The notes: generated by a model from the sequence alone, not told the origin. A DNA stretch of 64,000 nucleotides from Maratus speciosus (GCA_963932465.1 CAWVRF010001068.1:390201-454200), one strand, 5' to 3'. Shown: positions 45,878 through 59,368, counted from the stretch's first letter. Made by a program: numbers and translations.

Positions 45878-47183
45878 GGGGAGAGTGGTAATGAATCGGC
45901 CAATTTTTGGTTTTTAATTTTTGTAATTTTTTCTAATAATTTTTTTTGGCTCAGAATTGGCTCTTCAGTTACTTTATACTTATTTGGTTATATAAAAAAA
46001 TCATAAACATTGGATTAGAAAATGTCTATAATGAATGATAATAGAAAATAAAAATATATAAATTTGGCCCATTCATCCCTACCCATGGGGCTGAATGAGC
46101 CATTGAAGGTAATGAATGGGCCACTAAATGAATTCAATGAAAAAATGTGGAATTAATCTTTTATTCACCAAATATGACAAAATGAATGGCACTTGACATG
46201 ATATGATCAAAAGCATACTGAAATAGTAAGTAATACACAATGCTTATCAAAATTTATAAACATCAAAAGTGAGATTATTAAATCAAATAATTGTAGCAGA
46301 AAAATGACAAAATAATGAGGTTATAAGAAAGAAAGAACATAAAATATGCATATAAATAATAGATAATATACATTATGATTTAACGAAATTTATATTTTTC
46401 AAAATTAATACTAAACGACATAGTTGTAACAGGGTTGAACTGCCTATTAATTAACTATTTAGTGTAAATTTCTGGTATTATTTATTCTACCCATCAGATT
46501 CAGAATATAAACAATTATTCTAGTTTTATATCAAATGCAAAAATACTGGTAGGTGTGGTCAACAACTGGACAGTTCACCTTAATCATTTATACAATTTAA
46601 CTTATGTTTCTAATAAATAACTAATATTTTTTAGAGTGAAAATGTGCAAATTATTTTTTAAACATCAGTATAAACCTATTCTAACTAGACAGTAATTTAA
46701 TCTAAATCCATGACAGCTAGTTATGTTTGATATTAAAGAGAAAATCAGAAAAAAAAGATAGAAAAATCATAATTTCATGATCAGGGCAAAGGTGGCCCAT
46801 TCATGACCATGATATAGTGGCCCATTCAGCCCCACCTATACTTCTGGAACATATTCAGGTTTTTTTAGTACATTAAATTCAAATAACATCTAAATACATC
46901 CTAAAATTAGTTTACAGGTATGGAAAGACTTGCTAATACACATATAGGCAATGAAATAATAGATACTTTTTAGCTTATTTATTTTACTGAAAAGGGAAAA
47001 AATTTACTTTTCAATCAAATTCTTGACCACCCTACTCTAGTGGGAAAATGGCTTCTCCCAAACAATGGATAATTTGATGAGTTTGGTAGAACAAATAGCT
47101 TCATCTATTGGTGTCATCTAAAATAATTTTATGCAAGTAGTTTTTCATATTTTGTTAATGGCCCATTCATTACCACTCTCCTC
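45878..47183. mobile_element. TA-flanked element, GGGGAGAGTGG family, larger copy
   Basis: The left end GGGGAGAGTGGTAATGAATC and right end (reverse complement GAGGAGAGTGGTAATGAATG) sit inside TA on both sides (45876-45877 and 47184-47185). A GGCCCATTCA motif recurs internally at about 46064, 46795 and 46821 and at the right end (47159), and its complement TGAATGGGCC near 46104. Shares its end motif with 16016-16883. The 1.3-kb interior has no transposase. Confidence 0.75.
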
Positions 47184-47185
47184 TA

Positions 47186-48690
47186 CTACATAATAAATAC
47201 TTCTTCAACTGCTTTAAAACATTGTAAGTAGTAACACTGTTGGTAGATTGTGTATCTTCCTAGCATGAGAATAGGCAAGTGCCATTGTTCTAAATGTAAG
47301 AAATCAATAAAGCATATATATTTTAAATCAGCGCAACTACAGCCCTTATAGGCAACGGATCTAATATTATGAAGATATTGGATTTTCAGATTCTTGGTTT
47401 CTGAAATTGTTTTAATATTTTAAGTAAATCTTGATAAAATTTATATACGAACTTCAGTATACTATCAATTATTTAAAAAATATTTAATTTCAATAGAACA
47501 GAATACAACCAAATTCTGTCAATGAAAAACGCAATGTTTTAAATTCAAACGTTAAAAAATGAAATTCAAACCAATTTGCTGTTTTGAAATATAAATTCGA
47601 ATAATATTCGACTAACAAATTACAAATAAATAAATAAATAAAATTTTCTGCTATAAATAAAACATTTTAATGCTTTAACTATCCCGAAAATGATAGTTGG
47701 AACACAAAATTTCGTGCAGTTATATGATCAAATCGCACTTTGCAGAATTTTTATTAGAAGAGCGATCAAAGAAACTATCGTAGCATTAACTTATTTTAGT
47801 AATGAGGGTGGGATCAATGAAGAGCTGTTGTAAAAGTTACCTGATAATACAAATAGGGCAAATGATAAGATGACAATGTAAGAATGAATCGTCTATTTTC
47901 ACTCATGATTCATTGAAAAGAATTCATTCATTCATTTGTCATCCCATGTTGTTCACTAATTACTAATATTATTTAATTATTAAACTGCTTGAATGGCAAT
48001 ATGACCAGTACTTTTTTTTAAATTTCTGGTTGTAATACTGGCTATCAGACAGTCATTAACAGAAACAAGCTTTACTAAAGAATCTAAGCCAAATTTTCAT
48101 GAGTTATTCAAAATCAAATTGCATAAAATTTTATACCAGTGGGCATATTTAAGTGCTTGATTCACGAATTCTGGTCCATGCTCTCTATTCCCTTTATATA
48201 TATATATATATAAAGGGAATAATATATATATATATATATATAAATGTTTTATTTTGTTAATATTTTATTTTAATCGAAATTATTTGATTGATTCATTATT
48301 TGTGAATGAATTCTTCTTTTGTGATTCATTCATTGTGTTGGCGTCTCCTTCTTTACTTTTGTGATCGAGTGTGATAACGAAGACGAAATGAGTGTTCTCT
48401 GATTGTAACAGTAGCCAGTTTTTAAAATCAATTTACTGATCCAAACTCTTTACTAAAACAAATGAATGGTAAGATATGATTCTTTAGTTATTCTTCTACT
48501 ATTATTTAGTCATTCTTCTGTTAATGATAAAAACTGAAAATTCTACAACTTGTGATTTAATCATATGATGGTACAAAATTTTATGAGTGAAACTTTCATT
48601 TTTGCTGACATTTGATTTATTGTCATTTAAAGTAATCGGCATACAGGCAAACCGAATATTTCGATAGCCGATACTACTATCAGGACAAAT
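47186..48690. other. AT-rich region with a TA microsatellite
   Basis: No gene recognised. Simple repeat at 48187-48243. Confidence 0.45.
48187..48243. repeat. palindromic (TA)n microsatellite
   Basis: ATTCCCTT, TA repeats, and then AAGGGAAT form a perfect ~34-bp palindrome, followed directly by a second TA run. Confidence 0.9.
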
Positions 48691-48699
48691 ACTTTAATA

Positions 48700-49445
48700 T
48701 TTTGGAATTTAAAGGTGTTAAAAAGTTAAATTTGACATATTTAAAACAGATGTTTTCATTTTTATAAACAATATATATTTTTTTTAAGTAAACTTTACAC
48801 TATAAAAACTATGTTTTGAATTATTATTTTTAAAAACTTTTTTAATTAATAAAATTTCAAATTTCATGGTTGTGAACATAATTTTCTTATTTTCTAAAAC
48901 ATATATTTTAAAATCAAAGAGAATTTTTGAAGAATTTCAAAGGAAAAATTTTCAGTCATGTACTGCTTATTTGTAAAACAGCACTAAAGTAAAAAATATA
49001 TAAATAATACAATTTATTTAACTGGTGGTAACTCGTATTAACTGTGCATTATTTGTGGCAAATCAGGTACAAATGTTCCAAGCATGACATCAGTTATACT
49101 GATTAAATTAACCCTTAATTTTTTACAGCTATATAGCTTAGCATAGCTAATAAGAACTAATAATGTAATAATAATAATATGTAATATAGTTTATTTATTT
49201 ATCATAGTTTTAAAGAGGGGTTTTTTTTAATAGTTCTTTTTTTTTTTTTTTTTTTTTGTAGTTTTTGTTCTAAATTCTATGCTTTGAGTTATTTTAACAA
49301 GAGGATTGTTTTAAAACTTTTTGCACTTTGTGAATAATGTAAAACAAACATTTTAAAATCAAAGAGATATTTTGAAGAAATTGGAAGAAAAATTTGATAG
49401 CCATGTACTGCTTATTTGTCAGGCAAGGAAGGACTAGAGTAAAAA
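48700..49445. repeat. two direct copies of a dispersed AT-rich repeat
   Basis: Blocks containing TATTTTAAAATCAAAGAGA, then GAAGAA, then CATGTACTGCTTATTTGT occur at about 48900-48975 and 49345-49420. A third, less similar copy is at about 3195-3250. Unknown class. Confidence 0.6.
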
Positions 49446-49495
49446 TATAATACAATCTTTTTCAATGGTGGCATCTCAGGAATAATTTAAATGGT

Positions 49496-49752
49496 ACTAC
49501 TTGATTATCTCGTCAACCAAAAAACTATCGCCAAACTATAAGATTAAATGCCAATAATGGTTGATTGTAAATGTCACTTTCACTTGACAAAAAAAGTTAC
49601 ATGTGTTTGTTACATCATCAATTTTTTTTTTAATTCAACGTTTTGTATTTTTAGTAATGTTTTACTAATTTATTTATTCTTTCGTTACTTAAAATAAAAA
49701 AATGTCAATTTGTATTATTTGGCGAAATTGGTCAACCGGATAATCACAAAGT
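49496..49752. mobile_element. MITE with ACTACTTGATTATC-type ends, copy 1
   Basis: The left end ACTACTTGATTATC..GTCAACC faces a right end with reverse complement ACTTTGTGATTATC..GTTGACC. The body (CTATCGCCAAACTATAAGAT, TGTTTGTTACATCA, TGTTTTACTAATTTATT) matches the element at 58699-58982 throughout. TA precedes the left end. Probably Tc1/mariner-type. Confidence 0.8.
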
Positions 49753-51104
49753 GCCATTTAAAATGCTCCTTTTGATTTAGTATGGAAGTTTTAAAAAGCA
49801 TTAAGAAATGGTGTCTAGAGTGGATGATCATTTTCTGTGGTTATAAACATTCTTGTTCCTAAAATCTTAGAACAAACTGATAATGTTGTCCACAAAGACA
49901 TCTTTTGAACAAGAAACATCCGAATCCACTTATTCCATCAGAAATGCAAATACATTCAATCAAAAATACAGGATGTGTTACTATAATGTGAAAGTGGATT
50001 ATCGTTCACAACTTTAAGAATAATGAAAATATTTTATTGATATTTGCATTATATTACTTTTGCTTCCATGAAATAAAATGATATAAACTGAATAGAAGTA
50101 ACTTAATTTTTGCTGGTGACACAATATAAGTGCTGTTAGCTACATCCTGAATAAAGGAATATTAAGCTCAGTGCTGTTTAGATATCAATGGTGGCAATTT
50201 ACAACACTTCTCACCATATCTAGGGCTTGATGATATATCAATTTTTATAAAATAGCACCTCAATCAATTTTAATCTTTGTTAAATATCGATGTATCAGCT
50301 CTCATTATATCCATACAATGCAATTTCTTACTCTCCAATCAATGCTAGAGTGAAAACAAGAAGAAAAAAGAGCTGATTTTTTTCCCCTTTGCCATCCCCT
50401 TCCTCTACCGTATCTTGAAATCTCCCATTTGCTTCTGGTAAAAGGGCAAAAGGGTACGATGATATTTAGATAAATCATTACTTATTGTTGCTACAAATCA
50501 AGATGACAGTTGGAATAATAAATTGTAAATGTAAAAAATTAAACTTTGTGTGCTGGCAATCGAAAGGGAGAAGCAATTTTTTTTTTTCTGGGGGTACTTT
50601 TTGTTTTCTTTAGTGAGAAATGGCCAAAACATGGGAATCGTTATTTTGGTCATAAAATTTGAAAATATTCTCTAGAAATACTTAACATACATTTTTTGTT
50701 GTTGTTAAGGCAGATTTCAAATCTAAACTTGCAACTTCCTGGCACATTCGAAAAGTCAGTTTTAAGCCTAGACACATGTAAGTAAAACCTCACTAATTCT
50801 TAAAAATTGTGAAATCGAATAACATTTCCCGTTTCTTGATAAAGCAAAGAACCTATCAGAAGAAGCTGCCATAATTGGCATTTATAACAGATTTTTGAAG
50901 TGTGACAGTCCGGAAATAGTCTTCATTAGACAGCAAATGCTTATAACTAAAAATGTCATACATTTATCAAAAAATCCTGGTAGCTAATGCAAGAGAAATA
51001 ATCTTAAATGTTAGGAAAAACATTTTTTTTAAAATTCAGAGTTTTAAAAAAAATTAATCTTTTCCTTCCTTTTTAAACTTTTTTTTATTTTTTAAAAAAT
51101 AATA
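49753..51104. other. AT-rich spacer
   Basis: No feature recognised. Confidence 0.4.
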
Positions 51105-51880
51105 CAGTAGACTCCCTTAAATCCGCGACCCTAAAATCCGCGAATGCCTAAAATCCGCGTATTTTTTCAGATGTAAACAATGAAATTTACAGTTAAGTTG
51201 CAGGAACAAAATTCAAGATGGCGCCGAAATCGGCAACTACCGCAATGTTTTTTTTACTAATTTTTTTGTTAATCATTCTCTTAAATAAATAATAATAATC
51301 GGATTAATCCTTCATAAATTTGCATTACTTTTGATTTTGATATAAATTAGCATATCTATATCAAAAATCCCAGGGTACGAAATGGAAAAATCCACGAACC
51401 GGAACGCTATTTTAAAATTATTGTTCGCAGATTTTTTTTTTTAAATTATAGACAAATTTATTTCTAAACATACAAAGCAGTATAAGAAAAGCATTCAGGA
51501 CTCTAAATAACAATGGAAAAGGTTACAGTGAGTGCAATAAGCTATATATACGGATAATAGCATTAACACTGTTCTCCTTGCTATCACTAGATGGCAGCAT
51601 AGGACTTTTGGAATCGAATTGAATCAATTTCATTCGTAAATTTTTTATTTTACATAATTATTTTAATAATTACTTACTTTTAAACTAATAAATTATTTTA
51701 ATATTTTACTTATTTTAATGTTTCACTTTATTGTAAGCATTCATTATAATTTCCCTTGCTTAACTACCAATCAAATTATTGTTTCAAAAATGTAAACAAA
51801 TCAATGACCAGAAATCCGCAAAATTCTAAAATCCGCACAACCTATGGTCCCAAGCTGTGCGGATTTGAGGGAGTCTACTG
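51105..51880. mobile_element. pogo/Tigger-type MITE with CAGTAGACTCCCT ends
   Basis: 776 bp between TA at 51103-51104 and 51881-51882. The ends CAGTAGACTCCCTTAAATCC and (reverse complement) CAGTAGACTCCCTCAAATCC match over 20 bp with one difference. AAATCCGCG-like subterminal repeats occur three times at the left, and related AAATCCGCA copies occur at the right. The CAGTAGACTC start is typical of Tigger-like ends. No coding capacity. Confidence 0.9.
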
Positions 51881-51882
51881 TA

Positions 51883-53026
51883 TATTATTTTATAAACTTT
51901 CTTTACAAAATAATAAATTTGACAAAAATTTCTACTAGAGTCTTCATTGAAAGCTAAATCTCTTTTTACAGTACATAATCTGATGTGAAATTATTTTTCT
52001 AAAAGTCAACATCAGTTAACAATGACCCTTTTAATTAGCTTAGTGATTAGAGTAAGTGATTAAAGAGAATACTTTTTAATTCTAAAATATCGCTGTAAAA
52101 TATTTTTTCTGTTTAGAAAATTCGGAGAAATCCATTTATGTTTTACATTTACTTTTTAACTATGTTTATTTATCTTTAAACTGCCCAGAAAATATCGCCA
52201 GAAGAATCTCCCTTATTTTTTTTCTTTCAATGTTTGCAGATATGCTATTGTTTAGTTTCATAACTTCTATAATTGTTTCTTCATTCAATAAACATACAGA
52301 ATTTCAGTATAAAATTTGAAAAATGTCTATAAATGTATATTTCCTTATACATTTTCTGAAAAATTTCTCTGAATTATGGGTAAGGTCATAGACAAAACAC
52401 ATGCATAAGTTATTTTATACAAATCTTCTAGAAATTAGATTTATAGATTGTTTGACAATAACCAAAATGTAAGTTCCTGAATCAAAGTGTTTTTCATTTT
52501 GCTTACAAAATTAATTTTATAGTTACCTTAGTGCTTATTAGGGAAAAATTTGACCTTTGTTGAACAAAAGAGTACAATTGGACAACATCGATTTCATCTA
52601 ATTATTATCAAATAAAAATCTTTTAAAAATTGTGAATATTTTGTTTTAATTCTATCAACTATTGAAACATTTTAAAAGATTTTTTATATGTGTTAATTAG
52701 ATGAAATGGTGTTTTGTTATATGTGCCTGTTTTTACCCTATCAGTAAATGAAGAAGAAGAAAAAAATTATTTAACCACTTCATTGTTTGCCATTGTTTGA
52801 AATAAGTTGGGATTAAAAGCACTGTTACCCCATACCTGTCGCCGGTGAAGTTGTTAATTTGGTTATAAAAAAAAAGAAGAAAAAAATCTGTGACAGTATT
52901 TATGTACGGTTTGTATTTTCCGATTCTGCTTTAACATTTAACTATTGTGAAATTTGTGTAAGGTTGTTTAAAGTTCAATTGAGTTTTGGGTCTTTATATG
53001 ATTATAAAATTTTAAAATGTCACTAA
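51883..53026. other. AT-rich spacer
   Basis: No feature recognised. Confidence 0.4.
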
Positions 53027-53915
53027 TGGTGGGCATGTACTAGGCCCTATCACTGATCCCAGCCTGGCCTGTGGGCCTGTTTTCATTCATGTCACTCATG
53101 TCAGACCTTCTCTTTGCTCTCATCAGACCCAGGCCTTACCTTTTACTGAAGGCTCGGGCCGGACCTGGTCATTACTCAATCTGGGCTGGGCTGAGACCTT
53201 GCTTTTTTCTGGAGGATCTAGCGTGACCGAGCCTAACTTATTTTTTCTGTACTGAGCTGGAACTAGTTTCATTCTTCTTAGGTTGAGGTTTTAGTCCTGG
53301 TTTCAACCTAGCTTATATTAAAATTGTTGTCTTAAAAATATGAAATTTGATCCAGTCCGAAACTTTTTGCAAAAAATGCATATCTTTTTAAATTGCCAAT
53401 ATTCATTAAATAAATTTTAAAATTTATTCTTTTTAAAGAATAGTAGATTTCTAGGTAATAATCTTAAAATAAAATAACCTGCCTATGATGAAATTCTGTC
53501 TTAAATGGAAAAATGTGTTGATCCATGCAAAATAAATGTAATAATACATGAGAAAAGAATGTAATACAGTTGCACCTGCTAAGAAGAGAAATTGTCTATA
53601 ATGCATTTTTTTCTTTCCAATGTGATTCTGTCTTAGAAAATTTTACTGTGTAGCATTTTTGAAATTTTTAAGTCTCTAATACATGGAGTGTGGTTTGACG
53701 ATGTTAATCATAACTAAAATAGGACTAAAAAAAAGAAAGATAAGATAAGTATTTTTGGTCAGAATTCCTCATACAAAAATATTTTTAACCATATTGACAT
53801 AAAAATTCAGTCTGGCTGGGATCGGACTAAGATTATAACTTTTTTCGGGGGCAGGCTAGTCTCGGACCAAACTTTTATCCCTTATACCATTATGGGCCTG
53901 GCCAAACTTCTTTTC
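53027..53915. repeat. degenerate GGGCCTGG-rich dispersed repeat
   Basis: GC-richer patches with GGGCCTG, CCAGGCC, GGCTCGGGCCGG and GGGCTGGGCTG cluster at 53027-53240 and again at about 53805-53915 (GGGCCTGGCC), with AT-rich sequence between. They look like opposite ends of one decayed element, but no exact terminal repeat or duplication could be fixed. Confidence 0.4.
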
Positions 53916-55074
53916 CTATGGGTCGTTCAGAACTTGCAGACCTCTAACTGTCAGTACAACACAAAAATATTGAATACTTTATTTTTTAATTGTTTTACTT
54001 TATGTAAAATAAAAAAAAGTTTTAAAGCAGAATGTAATATCCTATTTCTAATACTTTGTCACAGTTATTTATATTTTTTCCAGTATTTGGAAATTTATGT
54101 GCAAAAATAATCTAGCACAAATAAATGGTGAGTTTTTCTGTTTTCATACTTCCATACTTTAACCAAAAGTTAAACATGGAGATTGTCTTTCATGATAATA
54201 ATGGAACAACCAGCTATTTATAGAGTGAAAGTTTGTTAACAAATATTAAAGTAATATTTATACACCACAGAAATATTAAATCTAAGATAACAAAGCCCGT
54301 TTTTATTTATTGGCGAAAACAAAAGATTGTATGTTTACTTTATCTAGGAATGTAGTAACCTCTTGCAGCCATACAAGCTGTGCCATTATTGCACAAATTC
54401 TGATTAAGTGTATCAATTTAGTGTTTGTTGTTTTAATTAATGACATTTCTTAGTTGAAAGTGCTTTGTTTTTGTGCTATCATAAAACTTTGGAAGTAATC
54501 ATGCTTTAAATTCTTTATTATTTTTCAATTATTATTCTCTTTAAGGTTATGTTATATTCAGAAACTTTAAACTGCTTTATTTTTTTCACATATAATTTAC
54601 TTGACATTTTAAAACAAATTTCATTTTATTTTTTAACATTTAAATTCCTGAAACAAACAATTTGAATCATTAATGAAAATATAAATGCATTTTAAGTGTA
54701 AATTTCATTGGCATTTCTTTAGAAAGAATTTCTTTTATTGTTCATAATGACAGTGATATAAAGTTCAAATTAATGTCTTGTTTTATAAAGACTATTGTAA
54801 TTTATTTCTTGTTTATTGTGATATGTAAAGTTTCACATGAAAGGAAGTTTGCTCTAAGAATTATATTTAAAAATTGATAGTGCATTATTTCAAAAGTCTG
54901 TTCAAAAACATTGTAGACGTAACGTTCATCGTAAGTTGTATCTTGTTCATTGTAGTGTGTTTTGTATGAGTAGGTATAGAAAAAAAGATATTGACACCAG
55001 TAGTACAGTAGAAGGCCTGTAATTCGCAAAGCTTTGTTCGAAGCGTTGTGCAGATGAAAGGCTTTTTGTGGATT
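53916..55074. other. AT-rich spacer
   Basis: No feature recognised. Confidence 0.4.
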
Positions 55075-55082
55075 ACAGGTTA

Positions 55083-55952
55083 CAGTGGCATAGGAACTTT
55101 GTACAAACAGGGGGAGCCGGGGCATATTGTGGAAAGCCAGTGGCGAGGATCATTTCGTTCATTTTAGAGGGTTCCTTCATAGTGTTGCACGTTTCACAAA
55201 CAGGAGTATAAAATAGAAGCATATCAAAAGATCACCAACTCTTTAACCCCTTGAGGGGCAAGCAAAAATGTCTCTAAATATTGAATTCTCACCGGAATCG
55301 AAAAATTTTATTGTTAAATAACGAAAAGCATTTTTTGCTGCTCACTGTTCAACGATTTTCCTCCAAAGTTAAAAATATAAAATTCAGTTAAAATTTTCTG
55401 GTGAGAATCTTGTTAAAATTATGTGGGATATATTTTATCCCACCGCCCCACAAGGGGTTAAGCCAGTTAAAATAATTTTTAATAGATATACTTGATACAT
55501 AGAAACTTAATTTAATTGCGATCTCGAATACAATATTCAAATTTAAGGCTTCTCCCACTTCCATTTACCAACAATTAAAGTGCTTTCTGTTGTTTTGCTT
55601 ACAAATTTTTACAAATCTCTTCCAAATCAATTTTAAAGGCCTCCTCTTTATAAATATGTTATCGGTGCAGGTAATTTCTAGTAGACCTATATAAGACACC
55701 CTTTTTTTCTGGAAATCGGGAAGGTTGTAGACAATGAGAAAAAGCGTGAAGGCACAAACAAGTGTGCCCACAACCCGCTCTCTCTCTTCTCTTTGTTGTT
55801 TATTGTGTGAATTTCCTAGAAAAAGTATACTTTATTTTTTAATTCAGCAATGTATCGTAAACAGATGTGGTGTGAGAATTTCTCCCAGGGGAGCTGAGCC
55901 CGTCTGAAATATTCCAGGGGGAGCCATAGCTCCCCCAGTGCCTACGCCCTTG
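55083..55952. mobile_element. 870-bp hAT-type element carrying a nested MITE
   Basis: Exact 8-bp duplications ACAGGTTA flank it (55075-55082 and 55953-55960). The left end CAGTGGCATAGGAAC faces a right end with reverse complement CAAGGGCGTAGGCAC. Subterminal GGGGGAGCC / GGCTCCCCC blocks are shared. No transposase. A TTAA MITE lies inside at 55247-55457, so the hAT element is the older insertion. Confidence 0.85.
55247..55457. mobile_element. TTAA MITE, CCCCTTGAGGGG family, copy 2
   Basis: 211 bp between TTAA at 55243-55246 and 55458-55461, with ends CCCCTTGAGGGGC and (reverse complement) CCCCTTGTGGGGC. Same family as 28669-28871, inserted in the opposite orientation. Confidence 0.9.
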
Positions 55953-55960
55953 ACAGGTTA

Positions 55961-56875
55961 TGTCTATTTAATCTTTGTTTACATTTTTAAAAATTCATAA
56001 TTTGAACAAATTTACAATGTCATTTCTTAAAAAAATAAATTACAGATTTTAATGCATAAATAAAGTAAGAACTATTTTTTAAATGATAATAATTTATTAT
56101 TTTTTAAACATGGCATCAATGATTGTTTGTCTTAAGGCATGTTGTTTACACTGCTGAATTTTGTCTTGAAGTTTATAAATAGTCATAATTTTTTTTTGAG
56201 TTACAGAGCTCTGTTGCTCTGAAAAATTTAATTCTGGCCTGATGAAATGGGCAATGACTTTCATAGGATTATTTTTAATTCAATTTTCCTTTTAAAATAA
56301 AATACAAGACAGCAAACTTTTATTCAATATACTTTCTAAAACAAAATTCGTGTAGCAGATATTTGGTGTCGCCATCTATTATAACTAATGAGTACTTTAA
56401 ATTTTTATTTGTAATAATTCAGGATGCTATGAAAATAATCCTAATAATGTCAGTCTTTAAAAAGCTTTCAAATTTCAATTCATAGTTTTGTAGGGTTGGA
56501 GTGGAAGGTTAGGAATTATAATCCTTAATAAATTTTAGATCAATGAATCTGGCAACTTTTATAACTAAAATATCTTTGCTGATAACACACCTCTGTGCAT
56601 GGTAAGTAAATATTATATAATATGCTTTTTTTTTACCATCAAAACCCATATTATAACCCTTAAAATTTATAAAATGATGCAAAAATGCACTTTTTTTACC
56701 ATCAAAACCCATGCTTCGAAACATTTTTGAAGTACTTTGGATTACCATGAATTTCACATTTTTTGAGAAAAAAATCTTGTAAGTCTTAGTTTTTTTTTTG
56801 CTTATGTTATCAGTTATCAATATCTTATTACATCCCTGTTGATGGTGCTTTTTTACACAATTTTATATTTTTTAA
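55961..56875. other. AT-rich spacer with duplicated motif
   Basis: TTTTACCATCAAAACCCAT occurs twice in direct orientation (about 56631 and 56695) and once inverted at the start of the next element (about 56884). These are probably solo fragments of that element's family. Confidence 0.5.
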
Positions 56876-57503
56876 GGGGTTACATGGGTTTTGATGGTTA
56901 AAAAAAAAATGCGTAATAATTAAATTATTTTATTCAAAATTTTAAGCATTTATAAAAGAGCAACATAAACACTATTTTGTAAAAATTTCATTACATTTTT
57001 TTTTTTAATTCAGCTGGTGGGACCTGGTTTCTGGAGACTCCTAAAAAAAGTGTCCTTTTGGTGGCCAGGATAACTCATGTTAGCTTTATCTAAAATTAGA
57101 AAACCAATTTTTTTCTGTTAGTAGATAAGTATACCTCGTGATTAAACGAAGGATTTAAATAAAAATTGAAATTTGAATTTTTGGCAGAACTATATGCAAA
57201 AAAGTTCAATCTTTGGTAAAATCTACCCTATTTATAGTCTTATAAAACGAGTTGTAATCGAAAAAAACAAAAAATCTTTTGTTCAATCACTAGTCAATCC
57301 TATTTTGAAGAAGTGTGCAAAATTTCAATAAGATCGGTGCATTAGTTTGTGAAAAATCGTGTCCACCGACTTAAAAAATAGTGTTTTTAGAAAAAAGCGA
57401 TAAACTCTCCTAGACTTTTACTCTGATTGAATTAAAATTTTGGAAAAATATTCTAGATAAAAACATAAGTGGATTTTTGAAATTTTCAAACCCATGTAAC
57501 CCC
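56876..57503. mobile_element. TTAA-type MITE with GGGGTTACATGGGTTT ends
   Basis: TTAA (56872-56875) is followed by GGGGTTACATGGGTTT, and the exact reverse complement of these 16 bp ends at 57503, followed by TAAA, a possibly mutated TTAA. The 628-bp interior has no transposase. TTAA suggests a piggyBac or Kolobok parent. Confidence 0.8.
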
Positions 57504-57507
57504 TAAA

Positions 57508-58698
57508 GAGCATAAATTACGTTTTTGCCTTTTTGTAAATGATATTATGATTATTAATTCTTTTACTTTCCAAAATGGATTATACTTGCTATGCTTATTT
57601 TACATAAAAAAGTTTTAAAAAAAAATCGATTATTAAAAGGATGTTATGATGACACTATATCGGTTATAAATGAAATGTTCGTCACACCCGCTAAGAACTT
57701 CCTCTTTGCAAGCCCATTGTACTTTATTTTTTAAGATTTTTCAACAGATTCGAAAAGTGTTTATGAATTTGGTTTCTCTGTCTGAGTTCTCATTCTCACT
57801 CACGTTAATGGAGTCGGATTGTGCCATCATTCGTATATGTTGTTGAGATTGACTATGGCATGTTTGGTATTGAAAATGAAGTGTGTCTCATTCATAGTTT
57901 GTTGACAGGGAGACTCAAAAGTGTTCCCTTATATTATGTTCTATGAGAAAATATCGTTTGCAATATATTCTATTGATGTTACACTATTTCAAACATATTG
58001 AAATGATTTATATAGGTCACTGAGGTGAACAACAAGATTGTTATTGTTGAATAGTGTGTGCCTAGCCACGATCATTCCTATACAAGGACACACAAAGTGT
58101 TTGATGACAATGCCCTCTGTGAGTAGAAATTGGAAGTGCATTTTCAGTTGTTGTATGCATTTATAAATTAAGAGAAAAAATTGCATATCACTTCATGTTT
58201 ATGAAACATATAGATTGTACACAAGGCTGTACAAAAGAATTAAAACAGACTTCCATTTATTGAGGGAAATGGCTGAAGGGGGATTTTGAATTATGTTAAT
58301 CATTTCCTAACCCAATAATTTTAGTTTAATATGTAAACAATTTAAATTATTTTATGCTTATAGATAGCAATTGCTAGTCTGTGCAGTTTTGTTACAGTAT
58401 CCTGAATGTGTTGGAAAGTGTTACATAATCTATGTTTGATTCATGATTTTTTTTCTTTTTTGTTATAAGTTTAAATGAATTTATCTTGTAGACTGTTATT
58501 TAACACTTCTTTTATTGATTCAGTTGGTTAAACATCTTTGGGAACTTTGCTAATTATGTTCATTTTATACTTTGATGGTTTTTTTCTTGAATTTAAAAAT
58601 TAAGATGATATCTGATTTTAATCCATGATTTTTTTTGTATCATCCGATTTAAATCATTGACACCCTACTGGATAATGAGACAATCACTAATGTTGGTA
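57508..58698. other. AT-rich spacer
   Basis: Nothing coding recognised. It holds a relative of the 8947/9120 motif at about 57895 (TTGTTGACAGGGAGACTCAA). Confidence 0.4.
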
Positions 58699-58982
58699 CC
58701 ACTGGATGATCCCGACAATAAAAAAAAACTATTGCCAAACTATAAGATCAAATGCCAGTAATGGATTATCGTAAACGTTATTTCGCAACACATCACTTGA
58801 CATTAAACAAGATATACGTGTTTGTTACATCAAATTATTTTTAATTCGACTTTGTATTTTTATTAATGTTTTACTAATTTATTTGTTATGTAAAATAAAT
58901 ATTATGTCAGTATGTATAATTTGGTAAATAGTTTGTCGATTTGTATAATTTTGTGAAATGGTTCGACTGGATAATTAAGTAG
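58699..58982. mobile_element. MITE with ACTACTTGATTATC-type ends, copy 2
   Basis: Flanked by TA (58697-58698 and 58983-58984). The ends CCACTGGATGATC and (reverse complement) CTACTTAATTATCC are imperfect. The body aligns with 49496-49752. Confidence 0.75.
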
Positions 58983-58984
58983 TA

Positions 58985-59368
58985 TCCTGATTTTAATTAA
59001 AGTTTCAATAATTTTGATTTTTTTCTACATTTGTTAATAGTGTTTGATTTAAGACTCTTTCACATCATGACAGGTGATGTTTTTACTTTAAATGTTAGAA
59101 ACAAAGTTTTACGAATTGAATGATCTTTCTTAGTAGGCAACCAAAAAGCTTGTCGACTGTCAACATGTTATGTCCAGATCTTTTTACTTTGCTGCAAGAA
59201 TCTTTAAAAAAAAAAACATTGTCAAAGACACTTTAGGACTTTTCATTAAAGGTCCACTTTTCTCAAACATTTAACAGCACATTTGTAAAATAAAAAAAAA
59301 ATTCTTCTCAGATAACTCTTCTTCCCCTGCTGCATCGTCCAATAAATCATAAAAATCACAATCTAAAC
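58985..59368. other. AT-rich spacer
   Basis: No feature recognised. Confidence 0.4.
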
